NCBI GenBank assembly: GCA_903875445.1
Contig: CAIQWD010000085.1
Location: 22,968 to 86,967 of the forward strand
Source: an uncultured delta proteobacterium
GTDB taxonomy: Bacteria > Desulfobacterota > Desulfobulbia > Desulfobulbales > Desulfocapsaceae
Direction of reading: 5' to 3'
DNA: 64,000 bases
The notes under the pieces were generated by a model, which saw only the letters and a list, made by a program, of their open reading frames with translations, searched no databases and was not told the origin of the DNA. Positions 42,177-51,555 of this stretch are shown here, one piece after another. The translations under genes and the position numbers were made by a program. The first letter of the stretch is position 1. Every line of letters begins with the position of its first letter.

Positions 42177-44348
42177 ATGACACCTGACTTGACCAAACAG
42201 GTCTTGACTACTACCGCGGAAACGGTTCTGGCAAGAAGATACTATTTGAAAGATGCCGTAGGCAATGTAACTGAATCATGGGAAACATTGGCCCGTCGTG
42301 TAGCGAATGCCGTTGCCGATGTTGATAGTGATAAGAAACATCATAAGCAGCTCCGGGAAGATTTTTTTAATATGATATATCGGCTTGATTTTCTGCCGAA
42401 TTCTCCCTGTCTCATGAACGCCGGGACCGATCTTGGGCAACTTTCCGCATGCTTTGTCCTGCCGATTGACGATTCGATGGACGGTATCTTTTCGGCGATA
42501 CGCAACGGCGCCCTGGTTCATAAGACCGGAGGCGGGACCGGCTATTCTTTTTCTCGTCTCCGATCGAAAAATGCCTCGGTACGTTCGACCCAAGGCGTAG
42601 CTTCCGGGCCTTTATCATTTGCCGCCGTCTTTGATGCGGCAACGGAGACCATAAAGCAGGGCGGTAAGAGGCGTGGGGCCAATATGGGAGTTTTACGCAT
42701 TGACCATCCGGATATCATGGATTTTATCGTCGCCAAGGCCGATCAAACCCGGTTCAATAACTTTAATTTCAGCGTTGGTATCACCGATCTGTTCATGCAA
42801 GCCGTAGAAGAAGATGGCGATTTCGACTTGGTCGAGCCTTCTACTCGTGAGGTTGTCAAACGGTTAAATGCCAGGATGGTTTTCGACAAGATAGTCGATC
42901 TGGCCTGGCACAATGGCGAACCCGGTGTCCTCTTCATTGATACAGCCAATCGTGACAATATGACACCGCAGCTTGGCGACTTCGAAGCAACCAACCCCTG
43001 TGGCGAACAGTGGTTGCTGCCTTATGAGAGTTGTAATCTCGGATCGGTTAATCTGGCAAACTTTGTCAATAAGGGAAAGGTCGACTACGACAGGTTGAAA
43101 AAGGTGGTGCGCACCGCCACGGTATTTCTTGATAATGTTATCGATTGCAACCGTTTCCCGATTCCGGAAATCGAAGAAATGACCCTAAAAACCAGGAAAA
43201 TCGGTATGGGAATCATGGGATTGCATGACATGCTTATTCAGACGGAAACCCCGTATGCTGGTGAAGATGGACGGATCCTGGCCGGCAATGTAATGCGCTT
43301 TATCCGCGATACCGCAGAGGAACGATCCTTTGAGTTGGCCGGAGAGAAAGGGCCTTTTCCGGCTTATGATCCGGAGATCAACGCTTATCGCTCACGCCGC
43401 AATGCGGCACTCACTTCTATTCAGCCAACCGGAACGGTGTCGATGATTGCCGACTGTGCTTCGGGGTGCGAACCCTATTTTTCCATCGTTATGGTGAAAA
43501 ATGTCATGGATGGAGATCGGCTGATTTTGGTCAATAAATATTTTGAAAAAGTGGCGCGTGAAGAGGGATTTTATTCCGCCGAGGTGATGAGTAAAGTGGC
43601 CGACAGCGGCACGGTTATTGGTCATGAAGAGATACCCTTGCGATGGCAGGAAATCTTCCGTACCGCCCAGGATATCGCATCGGAGGATCATATCAAGATG
43701 CAGGGCTGCCTGCAGCAAAACGGTGTCGACAGCTCAATTTCAAAAACCATCAACCTGCCTACCAATGCCACCCGCGAAGAGGTAAAGCTCTCCTACATTA
43801 CCGGTTATAAGCTTGGTTGCAAGGGTCTAACCGTTTATCGCGACGGGTCAAGGGATAACCAGGTGCTCAATACTTCGGATACCGGCAGCAAGGAAAAAAC
43901 CGCAATTGTTTCCGAGCGTGGGCCGGTCAAACAGATCCTGCCGGACACCTTGAACGCTAAACGTTACCGGGTCAAAGACCAGTATCAAAAATCGGTGTAT
44001 ATTATCGTCTGTTTCGATGAAAACGAAAAACCTATGGAGGTGTTTGCTAAATTCCCCTTCGATAATCGGGTCGATTTAAAAGACAAGTCGACGATGTGGA
44101 CGACCACCTGTCGCCTAGTTTCTCTGGCCTTGCGCTTCAATGTGCCGATGGATGAAATTATCAAACAACTTGACAGGTCAAGCGGCCATATGCTAGATCT
44201 TCCTGCGCAACTGGGCAAACTGTTCAAATCCTTTTTGGCTGGAACCCAGAAAGGATTTTCCTCCACTTGTCCTGAATGCTCGGGCATGCTCCGCTTTGAA
44301 GAAGGATGTGAAACCTGCTACGAGTGCGGATATAGTAAGTGTTCGTAA
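42177..44348 (+). CDS. nrdJ: Adenosylcobalamin-dependent (class II) ribonucleoside-diphosphate reductase
   Basis: This 723-residue enzyme makes deoxyribonucleotides with a B12 radical and needs no oxygen. Conserved blocks are LMNAGTDLGQLSACFVLPI (first redox cysteine), KTGGGTGYSFSRLR, the active-site NPCGEQ, and PTGTVSMIADCASGCEP. The C-terminus carries a zinc-ribbon-like cysteine cluster (CPECSG ... CETCYECGYSKC) that also supplies the redox-shuttle cysteines. The ATG at 42177 is chosen; it has AAGAGG seven bases upstream and aligns with the family start, whereas the longer frame adds an unrelated leader. Confidence 0.96.
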   Translation: MTPDLTKQVLTTTAETVLARRYYLKDAVGNVTESWETLARRVANAVADVDSDKKHHKQLREDFFNMIYRLDFLPNSPCLMNAGTDLGQLSACFVLPIDDSMDGIFSAIRNGALVHKTGGGTGYSFSRLRSKNASVRSTQGVASGPLSFAAVFDAATETIKQGGKRRGANMGVLRIDHPDIMDFIVAKADQTRFNNFNFSVGITDLFMQAVEEDGDFDLVEPSTREVVKRLNARMVFDKIVDLAWHNGEPGVLFIDTANRDNMTPQLGDFEATNPCGEQWLLPYESCNLGSVNLANFVNKGKVDYDRLKKVVRTATVFLDNVIDCNRFPIPEIEEMTLKTRKIGMGIMGLHDMLIQTETPYAGEDGRILAGNVMRFIRDTAEERSFELAGEKGPFPAYDPEINAYRSRRNAALTSIQPTGTVSMIADCASGCEPYFSIVMVKNVMDGDRLILVNKYFEKVAREEGFYSAEVMSKVADSGTVIGHEEIPLRWQEIFRTAQDIASEDHIKMQGCLQQNGVDSSISKTINLPTNATREEVKLSYITGYKLGCKGLTVYRDGSRDNQVLNTSDTGSKEKTAIVSERGPVKQILPDTLNAKRYRVKDQYQKSVYIIVCFDENEKPMEVFAKFPFDNRVDLKDKSTMWTTTCRLVSLALRFNVPMDEIIKQLDRSSGHMLDLPAQLGKLFKSFLAGTQKGFSSTCPECSGMLRFEEGCETCYECGYSKCS

Positions 44349-44444
44349 AAACTATTATTGAGTCCCTAAAACGTCGCATGTTTTTGTCCAAGGTGTATCA
44401 AAAAGAGCACCACAAGGGCGGGATAAGGGAGAGGAGTAGGCTAC

Positions 44445-44957
44445 ATGGCAAAGATCGGCAGAAATGACAAATGTCCTTGTCGAAGTGGGAAAAAATACAA
44501 ACATTGCTGTGCCCAGAATGAGCAAAAAAATGTTCAGCAACAGTCGGTACCCGTGACCCTGATGAGCGGGGTTAAAGAAATCCAGACTGATGCCGAAAAT
44601 AAAAAAACCGCATATCGGGAACTTGGAGTCTTTTTCTTTTATTCCACCTCGTTAGGTGATGCATGGTTGTTGGAAATGACTGAATGCGATTGCGTTCAGG
44701 TGGCTCGGGAGGGAGTGGCCTTGGAACCTCCCATTGATGAAAATTCCGAGATTATAGAGATCAATTACAGCCATACCTTTGCCTTGGACAAGAAACAACT
44801 GGCAATCACCGCCTATGTTGATAAAAGCATAGGGATCTTGGCGGATGCGCCGACGCGCGAACTGGGTGCTGCAATACGTCGCATCAGGAAAAAATTTTCC
44901 AAAGATCAGCTGGAAAAAGTTCACTTGCCAAATCCGCAAGACCCGGTCACAGCATGA
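44445..44957 (+). CDS. SEC-C zinc-motif protein of unknown function
   Basis: This 170-residue protein has an N-terminal SEC-C motif (GRNDKCPCRSGKKYKHCC, residues 5-22) that binds zinc and is also found at the SecA C-terminus. The rest is an acidic alpha/beta region that I do not recognise. SEC-C motifs are present in SecA and in small adaptor proteins that can bind ribosomes or SecB; no specific role can be assigned. It lies 96 bp after nrdJ and is convergent with hemB. Confidence 0.8.
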   Translation: MAKIGRNDKCPCRSGKKYKHCCAQNEQKNVQQQSVPVTLMSGVKEIQTDAENKKTAYRELGVFFFYSTSLGDAWLLEMTECDCVQVAREGVALEPPIDENSEIIEINYSHTFALDKKQLAITAYVDKSIGILADAPTRELGAAIRRIRKKFSKDQLEKVHLPNPQDPVTA

Positions 44958-45013
44958 GCAGGAAACTGCTTGTCGGATCCAGGAACCGTTAACGAATTTT
45001 CGTATGGCCTTGA

Positions 45014-45991
45014 TTAACGGTTCTGCAGAATCTTCGCCATATCCTTGGCAAAGTAGGTAATGATTATATCCGCACCTGCTCGTTTTATCGAGAGGAGAGT
45101 CTCTTCCATCACCCGGTCCCCATCGATCCAGCCTTTTTCCGCTGCTGCCTTGATCATCGCGTATTCACCGCTGACGTGATAGGCGGCAATCGGCAGATCG
45201 AACTCATCCCGCAGTCGGGAGACAATATCCAGGTAAGCAACAGCCGGTTTGACAATGAGGATATCGGCACCTTCGTCGACATCAAGGGTCGCTTCACGCA
45301 GGGCCTCCCGGCTGTTGGCCGGATCCATCTGATAACTCTTGCGGTCGCCGAATTGCGGGGCGCAGTCGGCGGCATCCCGGAAGGGGCCGTAAAACGCCGA
45401 GGCGTATTTGACCGCGTAAGACATGATCGGCACCGATTCATGATTATTTTCATCAAGGGCCGCGCGGATCTCCGCCACCCTGCCATCCATCATATCTGAA
45501 GGGGCGACCATGTCGGCCCCGGCCTCGGCATGGGAGAGGGCTGTCTTGGCAAGGATCTCAAGGGTGGCATCATTATCAACGACATTATTGATTAGGCAGC
45601 CGCAATGGCCGTGGTCGGTATATTCGCACAGGCAAACATCGGTAATAACCAATAGTTCCGGAACCTTGTTCTTCAATTCCTTGATTGCCGTCTGAATAAT
45701 GCCGTTTTTCGCATGGGCGCCCGAGCCGACGCCATCCTTCTTCTCCGGCAATCCGAAGAGGATTACGGAGCGCACCCCAAGCCGCAAACATTCCCTGGCT
45801 TCCACGGCCAGCTGGTCAACGGTTAGGCGGAATACCCCCGGCATGGAGACAATTTCCTCACGTCTGTTCTTTCCCGGCATGATAAAAAGAGGATAGACGA
45901 ACTGGCCGGCGGCGAGGTGTGTTTCGCGGATAAGTGCCCGAAAGGCGCTGTTCTTACGTAGTCTTCTTGGTCGATATTCTGGAAAAACCAT
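45014..45991 (-). CDS. hemB: Delta-aminolevulinic acid dehydratase (porphobilinogen synthase)
   Basis: This 325-residue enzyme condenses two aminolevulinates to porphobilinogen. It begins [12 protein letters not shown] and has the catalytic zinc-type cysteine cluster [14 protein letters not shown]. Schiff-base lysines are in [12 protein letters not shown] and ILIVKPA. The ATG at 45991 has GGAG five bases upstream and fits family length; the open frame upstream belongs to the ntrX 3' end. It lies 25 bp downstream of ntrX, so it may be transcribed with the ntrYX operon. Confidence 0.97.
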   Translation of the reverse strand: MVFPEYRPRRLRKNSAFRALIRETHLAAGQFVYPLFIMPGKNRREEIVSMPGVFRLTVDQLAVEARECLRLGVRSVILFGLPEKKDGVGSGAHAKNGIIQTAIKELKNKVPELLVITDVCLCEYTDHGHCGCLINNVVDNDATLEILAKTALSHAEAGADMVAPSDMMDGRVAEIRAALDENNHESVPIMSYAVKYASAFYGPFRDAADCAPQFGDRKSYQMDPANSREALREATLDVDEGADILIVKPAVAYLDIVSRLRDEFDLPIAAYHVSGEYAMIKAAAEKGWIDGDRVMEETLLSIKRAGADIIITYFAKDMAKILQNR

Positions 45992-46016
45992 GGATACTCC
46001 TGTATCGGGTTCTGGG

Positions 46017-47384
46017 TTATTGGATAATATCAAATGTTTTGAGTTTCTTGTGGAGGTGGCTCCGCTCGAGACCGACCTGTTCCGCCGTTTTCGAGATATT
46101 GTTATCGTTCTGCAGGAGTTTATTCTGCAGATATTCTTTTTCGAAAAGCCTTTTGGCCGTTTTGTAATCAACGGATAAGAGGGAACTCATACTGGTGTTA
46201 TTGCCGTTTGGGATACCGACCTGACCGGGGTTAAGAAAAAGACGGATATGGCTGGCGGTAATGGCTGGTTCCTGGCACATGATAACCAGTCGTTCGACGA
46301 AATTGCGGAGTTCCCGGACATTTCCCGGCCAAAGATGCTGCATCATTGCCAGGTAAGCATCTGCAGTAAATTCCTTGTTTTTCAAGCCCTTGTTAACCTG
46401 GTTTTTAATGAGGGCAGTCACGAGCAAGGGAATATCCTCCAACCGATCTTTGAGTTTTGGTACATGGATCGGCACGACGTTGAGGCGCCAAAAGAGATCG
46501 GCGCGAAACTTGCCGGTCTCGATATCCTCTTCCAGGTTTTTATTGGTGGCGGCCAGTACCCTGACATTGACTTTAATGGTCTTGTTACCCCCGACTCGTT
46601 CAAATTTTTGTTCTTGCAGGATGCGCAGGATTTTAGCCTGGGTGTTGAGGCTCATATCACCGATTTCGTCGAGAAAAAGAATGCCGCCGTCGGCTTGGTC
46701 GAATTTCCCCCTTTTGCTGGTATGAGCACCGGTAAAGGAGCCCTTTTCGTGGCCGAAGAGTTCTGATTCGATGAGTTCTTCCGGGATAGCCGCGCAGTTC
46801 ACCTCGATCATCGGCTGGTCACTGGATTTGGAGGCGCGGTGTATCGATTGGGCGACCAGTTCCTTGCCGGTGCCGTGGTCTCCTCTGATCAAAACCCAGG
46901 CATCGGTCGGGGCAACCATTTCGATCTGTTTTTTCAGGGCTCGGATGGCCATGGATTCGCCGGTCAGGATTGGTTTTTCCGGGGAGCCCTGGCGCAGTAA
47001 GAGGTTTTCCTGTTCAAGTTTGGCAAAGCGCAGACCGTTGGTGATGGCCAGGATGATCTTGTCGTAGGAAAGGGGCTTTTCGATGAAATCAAAGGCACCT
47101 TTGCGCGTCGCCTGAACAGCCGTTTCGATGGTGCCATGGCCGGAGATCATGATAACCGGCATGTTGAAGCGTTCGCGAATCTTTTCCAGGGCGGCCATGC
47201 CGTCCATGCCGTCTCCCAGCCAGATATCGAGGAGCACCAAGTCGATGTTCATTGAATCAAGGAGGTCGAGTCCCTCTTCGGCGGAAGAGGCGGTGATTGC
47301 CGAGAAGCCTTCATCGCCGAGAACTCCCGCCAGAGTTTCACGGATGCTTATTTCATCATCAATTATGAGGATACGTTTATTCAT
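46017..47384 (-). CDS. ntrX: NtrX-like sigma-54-dependent response regulator
   Basis: This is a 455-residue protein. The receiver domain has the phospho-acceptor Asp53 ([14 protein letters not shown]) and FDFIEKPL. The AAA+ domain has Walker A GDHGTGKE and the sigma-54 contact loop [14 protein letters not shown] (usual GAFTGA, here with Ser), then [13 protein letters not shown]-terminal Fis-type HTH ([20 protein letters not shown]) binds DNA. Close order with ntrY supports NtrX. It would switch on sigma-54 promoters in response to NtrY phosphorylation. Target genes are not seen here. Confidence 0.93.
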   Translation of the reverse strand: MNKRILIIDDEISIRETLAGVLGDEGFSAITASSAEEGLDLLDSMNIDLVLLDIWLGDGMDGMAALEKIRERFNMPVIMISGHGTIETAVQATRKGAFDFIEKPLSYDKIILAITNGLRFAKLEQENLLLRQGSPEKPILTGESMAIRALKKQIEMVAPTDAWVLIRGDHGTGKELVAQSIHRASKSSDQPMIEVNCAAIPEELIESELFGHEKGSFTGAHTSKRGKFDQADGGILFLDEIGDMSLNTQAKILRILQEQKFERVGGNKTIKVNVRVLAATNKNLEEDIETGKFRADLFWRLNVVPIHVPKLKDRLEDIPLLVTALIKNQVNKGLKNKEFTADAYLAMMQHLWPGNVRELRNFVERLVIMCQEPAITASHIRLFLNPGQVGIPNGNNTSMSSLLSVDYKTAKRLFEKEYLQNKLLQNDNNISKTAEQVGLERSHLHKKLKTFDIIQ

Positions 47385-47403
47385 TCTTGTAAGATTGGTA
47401 ATC

Positions 47404-49665
47404 TCAGACCTGCTTCAAAAGTGGCAGTTCGATAATGAATACCGACCCGGTCGGTTCATTGTCCGTCACCCTGATATAGCCATTATGATCGGCGATAATA
47501 GTTGAAACGATTGCCAGTCCCAGGCCGGTTCCGGTCTTTTTGGTGGAAAAATAAGGTTCGAAAAGCTTCAGTTTGTTTTCCTTGGAAATACCCGGTCCGT
47601 TGTCATATACCTTGAGGTAAACGTTATCCTTTTCCTGGTCAAGAGAGAGCTCGATATCTATATTACCGCCATCCGGTAAAACCGCAACAGCATTGTCGAG
47701 AAGGTTGATGAGGGAGCGTTTGATCTGTTCGCCGTCAAAACTAAAAATCGGAATAGGTTCCTTTTCCTGGCAGGTGAAGGTGATATTTTTATGTCCCTCC
47801 TGGTAGAGAAAGAGGGTGTTTTTTGCAAGTTTGACCAGATCATCGGGAGATTTTTGCACCTTGGGCATTCGGGCAAACTGCGAAAATTCGCTGACCAGCC
47901 TTTTTAATTCATCGACCTGAGTAATGATGGTGCTCGTGCACTGATCGAAGATGCTATCCTCTTCGTTCAGGATCTCGGGATAACGCCTTCGTAAACGCTG
48001 GGCGGAAAGCTGGATGGGGGTGAGCGGGTTTTTGATCTCGTGGGCAATTCTCCGCGCCACCTCGCGCCAGGCCGCCATTCGCTGCATTTTCTCAAGTTTT
48101 GTCAGGTTGTCGAAAACCAGCACGAAACCAACGGGTTTCCCGCCTTCATCTTCAAGCCGAGTGAAATTGATCAGGAGGGAATAGGTTTTTCCCAGCACAT
48201 TGAGTTTCAGGTGCTGTTCGACGGTGATTTTCCCGGTAACCTGCAGTTCCTCTATGAAACCATCAACAATAGAGGCCTGGTAGGGGGGCAGGACGTCGCG
48301 ATAATTAAGTCCGAGAAAAAGGAACTTATCAATGTTCAGCAATTTCTCGGCAAAGCGATTGATGGTCGTGATCTTGCCGCTTTCATCAAGGGAGATAACC
48401 CCGGCCGACACGTTTTGGAGAATGATTTCCGTGTAGCGCCGCCGCTGCTCCGATTCCTGGGAATTCTGCTGCAGGGCTGCATGCGCTTCGCCGAGCTTTT
48501 TGTTGCTGGAGTTGAGATTGATGGTCATCTGGTTGAAGGAGTCGACGAGAAGGCCCATCTCATCCTCGGATTCTCGTTCCATCACAAATTCAAGATCGCC
48601 GTCGGCCACCCGCCGGGTGGCGAGAACCAGTTTTTCCAAAGGCTCGGTAATTCCCCTGGAAATGTACAGGCCAAACCAGATGGCGGCAAAGATAACCAGA
48701 AGGGTGACGATAAGGAGGATAATCAGGAGCCAGAACTTAAAGGGATCCTTGAAGTGTTTTAATTGTCGGTAGCCGGTAATACCTTGAGAAATTTTGGTCA
48801 TACGGGCCAACTGTTGGCTGTTCACCAGAAGAGAGGTGACCAGGACGGCCTTGCCGAGTTGACCGCTGCCGAGCTGAATCTCGGCGATGCAACTCACCAG
48901 ATCCCCGGGTGTCAATTCCTGGATCAGAGTTTCGCGACCATGTTCGGTCCGCACCCGTTCGAGCACTTCAACGGGCACCTTGGGAAGAATGGTACTGCGT
49001 AACTGCGGGCCGCGAACAATGATCTCGAGGTTTTTATCGTTGGTGATGAGGACGAGACCGTCAGGACCGTTAATCGGGTTAAAGGAAAGAATGTTTTCCA
49101 AGGCCTTGCTGATGGCCTCCGGCGTATAGGCGCTGATGTCGAGATCCTTCAGCCGCTCATCAATCCCCTTGCTCATGAGGGTCACCTGATCTTCCTTCTC
49201 ATGCAGCAGGGATTGGGCGAGTTTCAGGGATTCGGTCAGGGAGTTTTCAATACTCTCGTTGAACCAGTAATCCATACTGGTGGAAACAAATTGCAGGGCA
49301 ACGAAAAACAGAAGGATGGTCGGGATAAGTGTCAGGGAAAGGAAGGAGACGATCAGCTTGGTTTTCAGTTTGTTGCCGAGTCGGTTGAGGCGTCGCTCGA
49401 ACAGAAGTTCCGCCAGGTTGCGGAGCACCAGGAAGAGGACGAACAGGACCAATAGGACATTGATATTAATGAGGGCAAAGATCAGGATGTTGTTGGTCAA
49501 TGGAGCTTCGGCCCCGCTTTTCAATAAGCGGCTCTGCAGCCAGATGAAGAAGGGAATGAGCAGCAGACAGAAGAAAATAACCCGACGGATAAGCTTCCGG
49601 CGGATTTGTCGAGGATCGTATGACCGCCTGTTTTCGGTCCGCTCTACCTGGGGAGAAGTCTTCAT
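47404..49665 (-). CDS. ntrY: NtrY-like sensor histidine kinase
   Basis: This is a 753-residue protein. Several N-terminal transmembrane segments (residues 25-110) are followed by a periplasmic region and another transmembrane helix near 310-335. A HAMP domain (SRGITEPLEKLVLATRRVADGD), a PAS domain around 405-515, HisKA with RIAHEIKNPLTPIQLSAQRL and an ATPase domain (DNGPGIS, GTGLGLAIVSTI) complete it. The architecture and HisKA sequence are those of NtrY. It is preceded six bases upstream by a DUF4390 gene and followed by ntrX, its partner. Confidence 0.93.
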   Translation of the reverse strand: MKTSPQVERTENRRSYDPRQIRRKLIRRVIFFCLLLIPFFIWLQSRLLKSGAEAPLTNNILIFALININVLLVLFVLFLVLRNLAELLFERRLNRLGNKLKTKLIVSFLSLTLIPTILLFFVALQFVSTSMDYWFNESIENSLTESLKLAQSLLHEKEDQVTLMSKGIDERLKDLDISAYTPEAISKALENILSFNPINGPDGLVLITNDKNLEIIVRGPQLRSTILPKVPVEVLERVRTEHGRETLIQELTPGDLVSCIAEIQLGSGQLGKAVLVTSLLVNSQQLARMTKISQGITGYRQLKHFKDPFKFWLLIILLIVTLLVIFAAIWFGLYISRGITEPLEKLVLATRRVADGDLEFVMERESEDEMGLLVDSFNQMTINLNSSNKKLGEAHAALQQNSQESEQRRRYTEIILQNVSAGVISLDESGKITTINRFAEKLLNIDKFLFLGLNYRDVLPPYQASIVDGFIEELQVTGKITVEQHLKLNVLGKTYSLLINFTRLEDEGGKPVGFVLVFDNLTKLEKMQRMAAWREVARRIAHEIKNPLTPIQLSAQRLRRRYPEILNEEDSIFDQCTSTIITQVDELKRLVSEFSQFARMPKVQKSPDDLVKLAKNTLFLYQEGHKNITFTCQEKEPIPIFSFDGEQIKRSLINLLDNAVAVLPDGGNIDIELSLDQEKDNVYLKVYDNGPGISKENKLKLFEPYFSTKKTGTGLGLAIVSTIIADHNGYIRVTDNEPTGSVFIIELPLLKQV

Positions 49666-49671
49666 TTCCGC

Positions 49672-50250
49672 TTAGTATGTAAACTCGATGGAATGCCAAC
49701 CCGTCGCCACATCCCACCAGGAAAGAAATGGCAGGACATTATGGAGACTGAGGGGCAGGGTTTTTTGATACAGTTCGGCGCGAATCTTCAGTTTATAACG
49801 ATTGTCGGGAATGAGTTGTTGTAAATTGACAACCTTGACACCGTTCACTTCATTAAGCACCTTTTGCGCTTCGATCAAAGATTTGAATGACACGACCATG
49901 TTGTTGTCTTCTTCGAGGGTGATTCGATAGTTATCTTTTAGTGTGTCATAGCTCATGATGTGCTGAAAAGTGAGGGCGACAACCTGTTCTTCCGGCCAGT
50001 TTTTGGTAGTTTTGTAGAGTTCGATAAAAAAGGAAAATTTGAGAGCTATGCCGCTGTGCAGGATTGAGGTCATTTCGGGGGTGAGGCTGTTGTCCAGGGT
50101 GCCGAAAACCAGGAGGTGTGTTTCCGAGGTGGTTGCCGTCACCTCGTTGAAGGTCGCCTTGCGTTTTGTTTCGGCAGCAGGTCCGGAATCGGCGGAACCT
50201 AGGCAAAAAAGCAGGAGTATGATGAAAAACACTATTGATTTCAATGACAT
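49672..50250 (-). CDS. DUF4390 exported protein preceding ntrY
   Basis: This protein of about 192 residues starts with a signal peptide (hydrophobic IVFFIILLLFCLGSA). The mature part has alternating strands and ends in LPFLSWWDVATGWHSIEF, the pattern of DUF4390, a family often located next to ntrY (recalled). Function is unknown; position suggests periplasmic input to the NtrY sensor. The ATG at 50250 is used; a GTG at 50271 is also possible and neither has a good ribosome site. Confidence 0.75.
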   Translation of the reverse strand: MSLKSIVFFIILLLFCLGSADSGPAAETKRKATFNEVTATTSETHLLVFGTLDNSLTPEMTSILHSGIALKFSFFIELYKTTKNWPEEQVVALTFQHIMSYDTLKDNYRITLEEDNNMVVSFKSLIEAQKVLNEVNGVKVVNLQQLIPDNRYKLKIRAELYQKTLPLSLHNVLPFLSWWDVATGWHSIEFTY

Positions 50251-50622
50251 GATCGGCAAAAAATGGTTCACGGACAGGTTGTAAGGTAGCGTTAGGGAGA
50301 GTGCTGCCGGCAGAGCAACACCTGTCGCAGGGGAGGCTTGAAGTTCATTCGCCGGTGGGGCGTTCCTTTTCCGATGGAGTGATGTGCTGCGACAGCCGGC
50401 GAAGCCCAGTCAGCCGGTAATCTACCTGATCTTGGCTTCGTTGTCTATGTCTTGTTCCGCACTTCTTCCGGGGAAAGTAGGTGGTCTTTTCATTTATCTG
50501 CCGTTTGTCCACTTGACAAGTGACGGGAAAAAAATTATCGTGCAAATGCACATTACAAGAAATCGTTCGTAACACCGAGCGATTACATTTTCAATAAAGC
50601 TTTTTTAAAAAGGAGTAAAAAA
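50251..50622 (+). promoter_or_regulatory. Upstream region of the NifX-like gene with sigma-70-type promoter
   Basis: No gene is supported in these 370 bases. A TTGACA at 50513-50518 and TATCGT at 50536-50541 with a 17-base spacer make a good sigma-70-type promoter for the gene at 50623. A palindrome GTGCA-AA-TGCAC (50540-50551) overlaps the end of the -10 element, where a repressor could act. An AAGGAG lies before the ATG. Confidence 0.5.
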
Positions 50623-51012
50623 ATGCGTGTAGCGATTCCGACCAACAATCCCGGAGGTCTTCTTGCCGACCGTTCCGATCATTTCGGCCACTGTGATCTT
50701 TTCACCGTGGTTGAATTCGACGAGCAAAAGAGCGTTAAAGAGGTGACAACCATCGCCAACGGAGGGCATGAGGCCGGGGGGTGTCTGGTTCCCGTGCAAC
50801 TTTTGCACGATGCCGCAGTTGAGGCGATAATTGTCGGTGGCATGGGCGCGAGACCGCTGCGCGGTTTTGCCGATGTGGGAATCACCGTCTATTTTGCCGA
50901 TTCCGGCACGATGAAAAGTGTCGGGGATGTGGTTGACGGTTTTACCACCAATCGTTTACCCGTTATGCATGCCGATCAGGTCTGTAAAGGATCGGGGAAT
51001 TGTCAACATTGA
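50623..51012 (+). CDS. Dinitrogenase iron-molybdenum cofactor (NifX/NafY)-type protein
   Basis: This 129-residue protein belongs to the small NifX/MTH1175-like family: VAIPTNNPGGLLADRSDHFGHCD at the start, VGGMGARPLRGFADVGI in the middle, and C-terminal cysteines CKGSGNC. Outside nitrogen fixation these proteins probably carry or insert iron-sulfur or heterometal clusters. No nif genes are in the window. Strong AAGGAG ribosome site. The next gene is a DUF134 regulator, a pairing that recurs with this family. Confidence 0.88.
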   Translation: MRVAIPTNNPGGLLADRSDHFGHCDLFTVVEFDEQKSVKEVTTIANGGHEAGGCLVPVQLLHDAAVEAIIVGGMGARPLRGFADVGITVYFADSGTMKSVGDVVDGFTTNRLPVMHADQVCKGSGNCQH

Positions 51013-51059
51013 TCGATTGATTTTTCTTTTCGCACCCGGTATAAGAGACTCTTGACCGA

Positions 51060-51083
51060 AACGCTCCCGATCAGTGGAGCGTT
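51060..51083 (+). terminator. Weak hairpin after the NifX-like gene
   Basis: Eight-base arms (51060-51067 and 51076-51083) with an eight-base loop lie between the NifX-like and DUF134 genes. No T tract follows, so it may be an attenuator or a chance structure. Confidence 0.3.
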
Positions 51084-51213
51084 CTCTGTGTGTTCATGCG
51101 TATGCTGGAGAGTATGCGGGTTGAAACCCCTGCTCCCGCCTGGACGTAACAACGTTTGTGAGGACAAGGACAAGGTGCTCGCACATCCGTGCTGAAGATC
51201 CCTGGAGAGCTGT

Positions 51214-51507
51214 ATGTCGCCAAGACCCAAAAAAATCAGAAAGTGTCAGGGCCAGTTTTGTGGCAAAGCCTTCAAGCCGACCGGTACATCCCTCGTCTAT
51301 CTCAAACAGATTCCTTTGCACCATGATGAACTGGAGGCCTTGCGGCTCTGTGATAAAGAGGGGCTGACCCAGGAGGAGGCGGGAAAGAGCATGGGGGTCT
51401 CCCGCGGCACTATTCAGCGCATCATTACCATAGCCAGGCAAAAGACGGCAGAGGCCTTAACCGGCGGACATGCCTTGGTGTTTGTCGATGAGGTGGAAAA
51501 GGAATAG
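51214..51507 (+). CDS. DUF134 (UPF0251) HTH regulator
   Basis: This 97-residue protein starts RPKKIRKC, has CxxxFCGKAFKP (a likely metal or cluster ligand pair), and a sigma-70 region-4-like HTH around residues 35-80 (LTQEEAGKSMGVSRGTIQRI). This is the DUF134 family, small predicted DNA-binding proteins often encoded with NifX-like proteins. It likely regulates its neighbours, perhaps through the GTGC-type palindromes at 50540 and 51175. A GGAG lies upstream of the ATG. Confidence 0.85.
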   Translation: MSPRPKKIRKCQGQFCGKAFKPTGTSLVYLKQIPLHHDELEALRLCDKEGLTQEEAGKSMGVSRGTIQRIITIARQKTAEALTGGHALVFVDEVEKE

Positions 51508-51555
51508 GTTGCAGAGTACCTGCAAGGCTTGCCGGGAGTTGTTCACAACAACATC

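Noticed and set aside
44983..45023. Terminator for hemB
   Set aside because: Ten-base arms are present, but the loop is 21 bases and no T tract follows on either strand.
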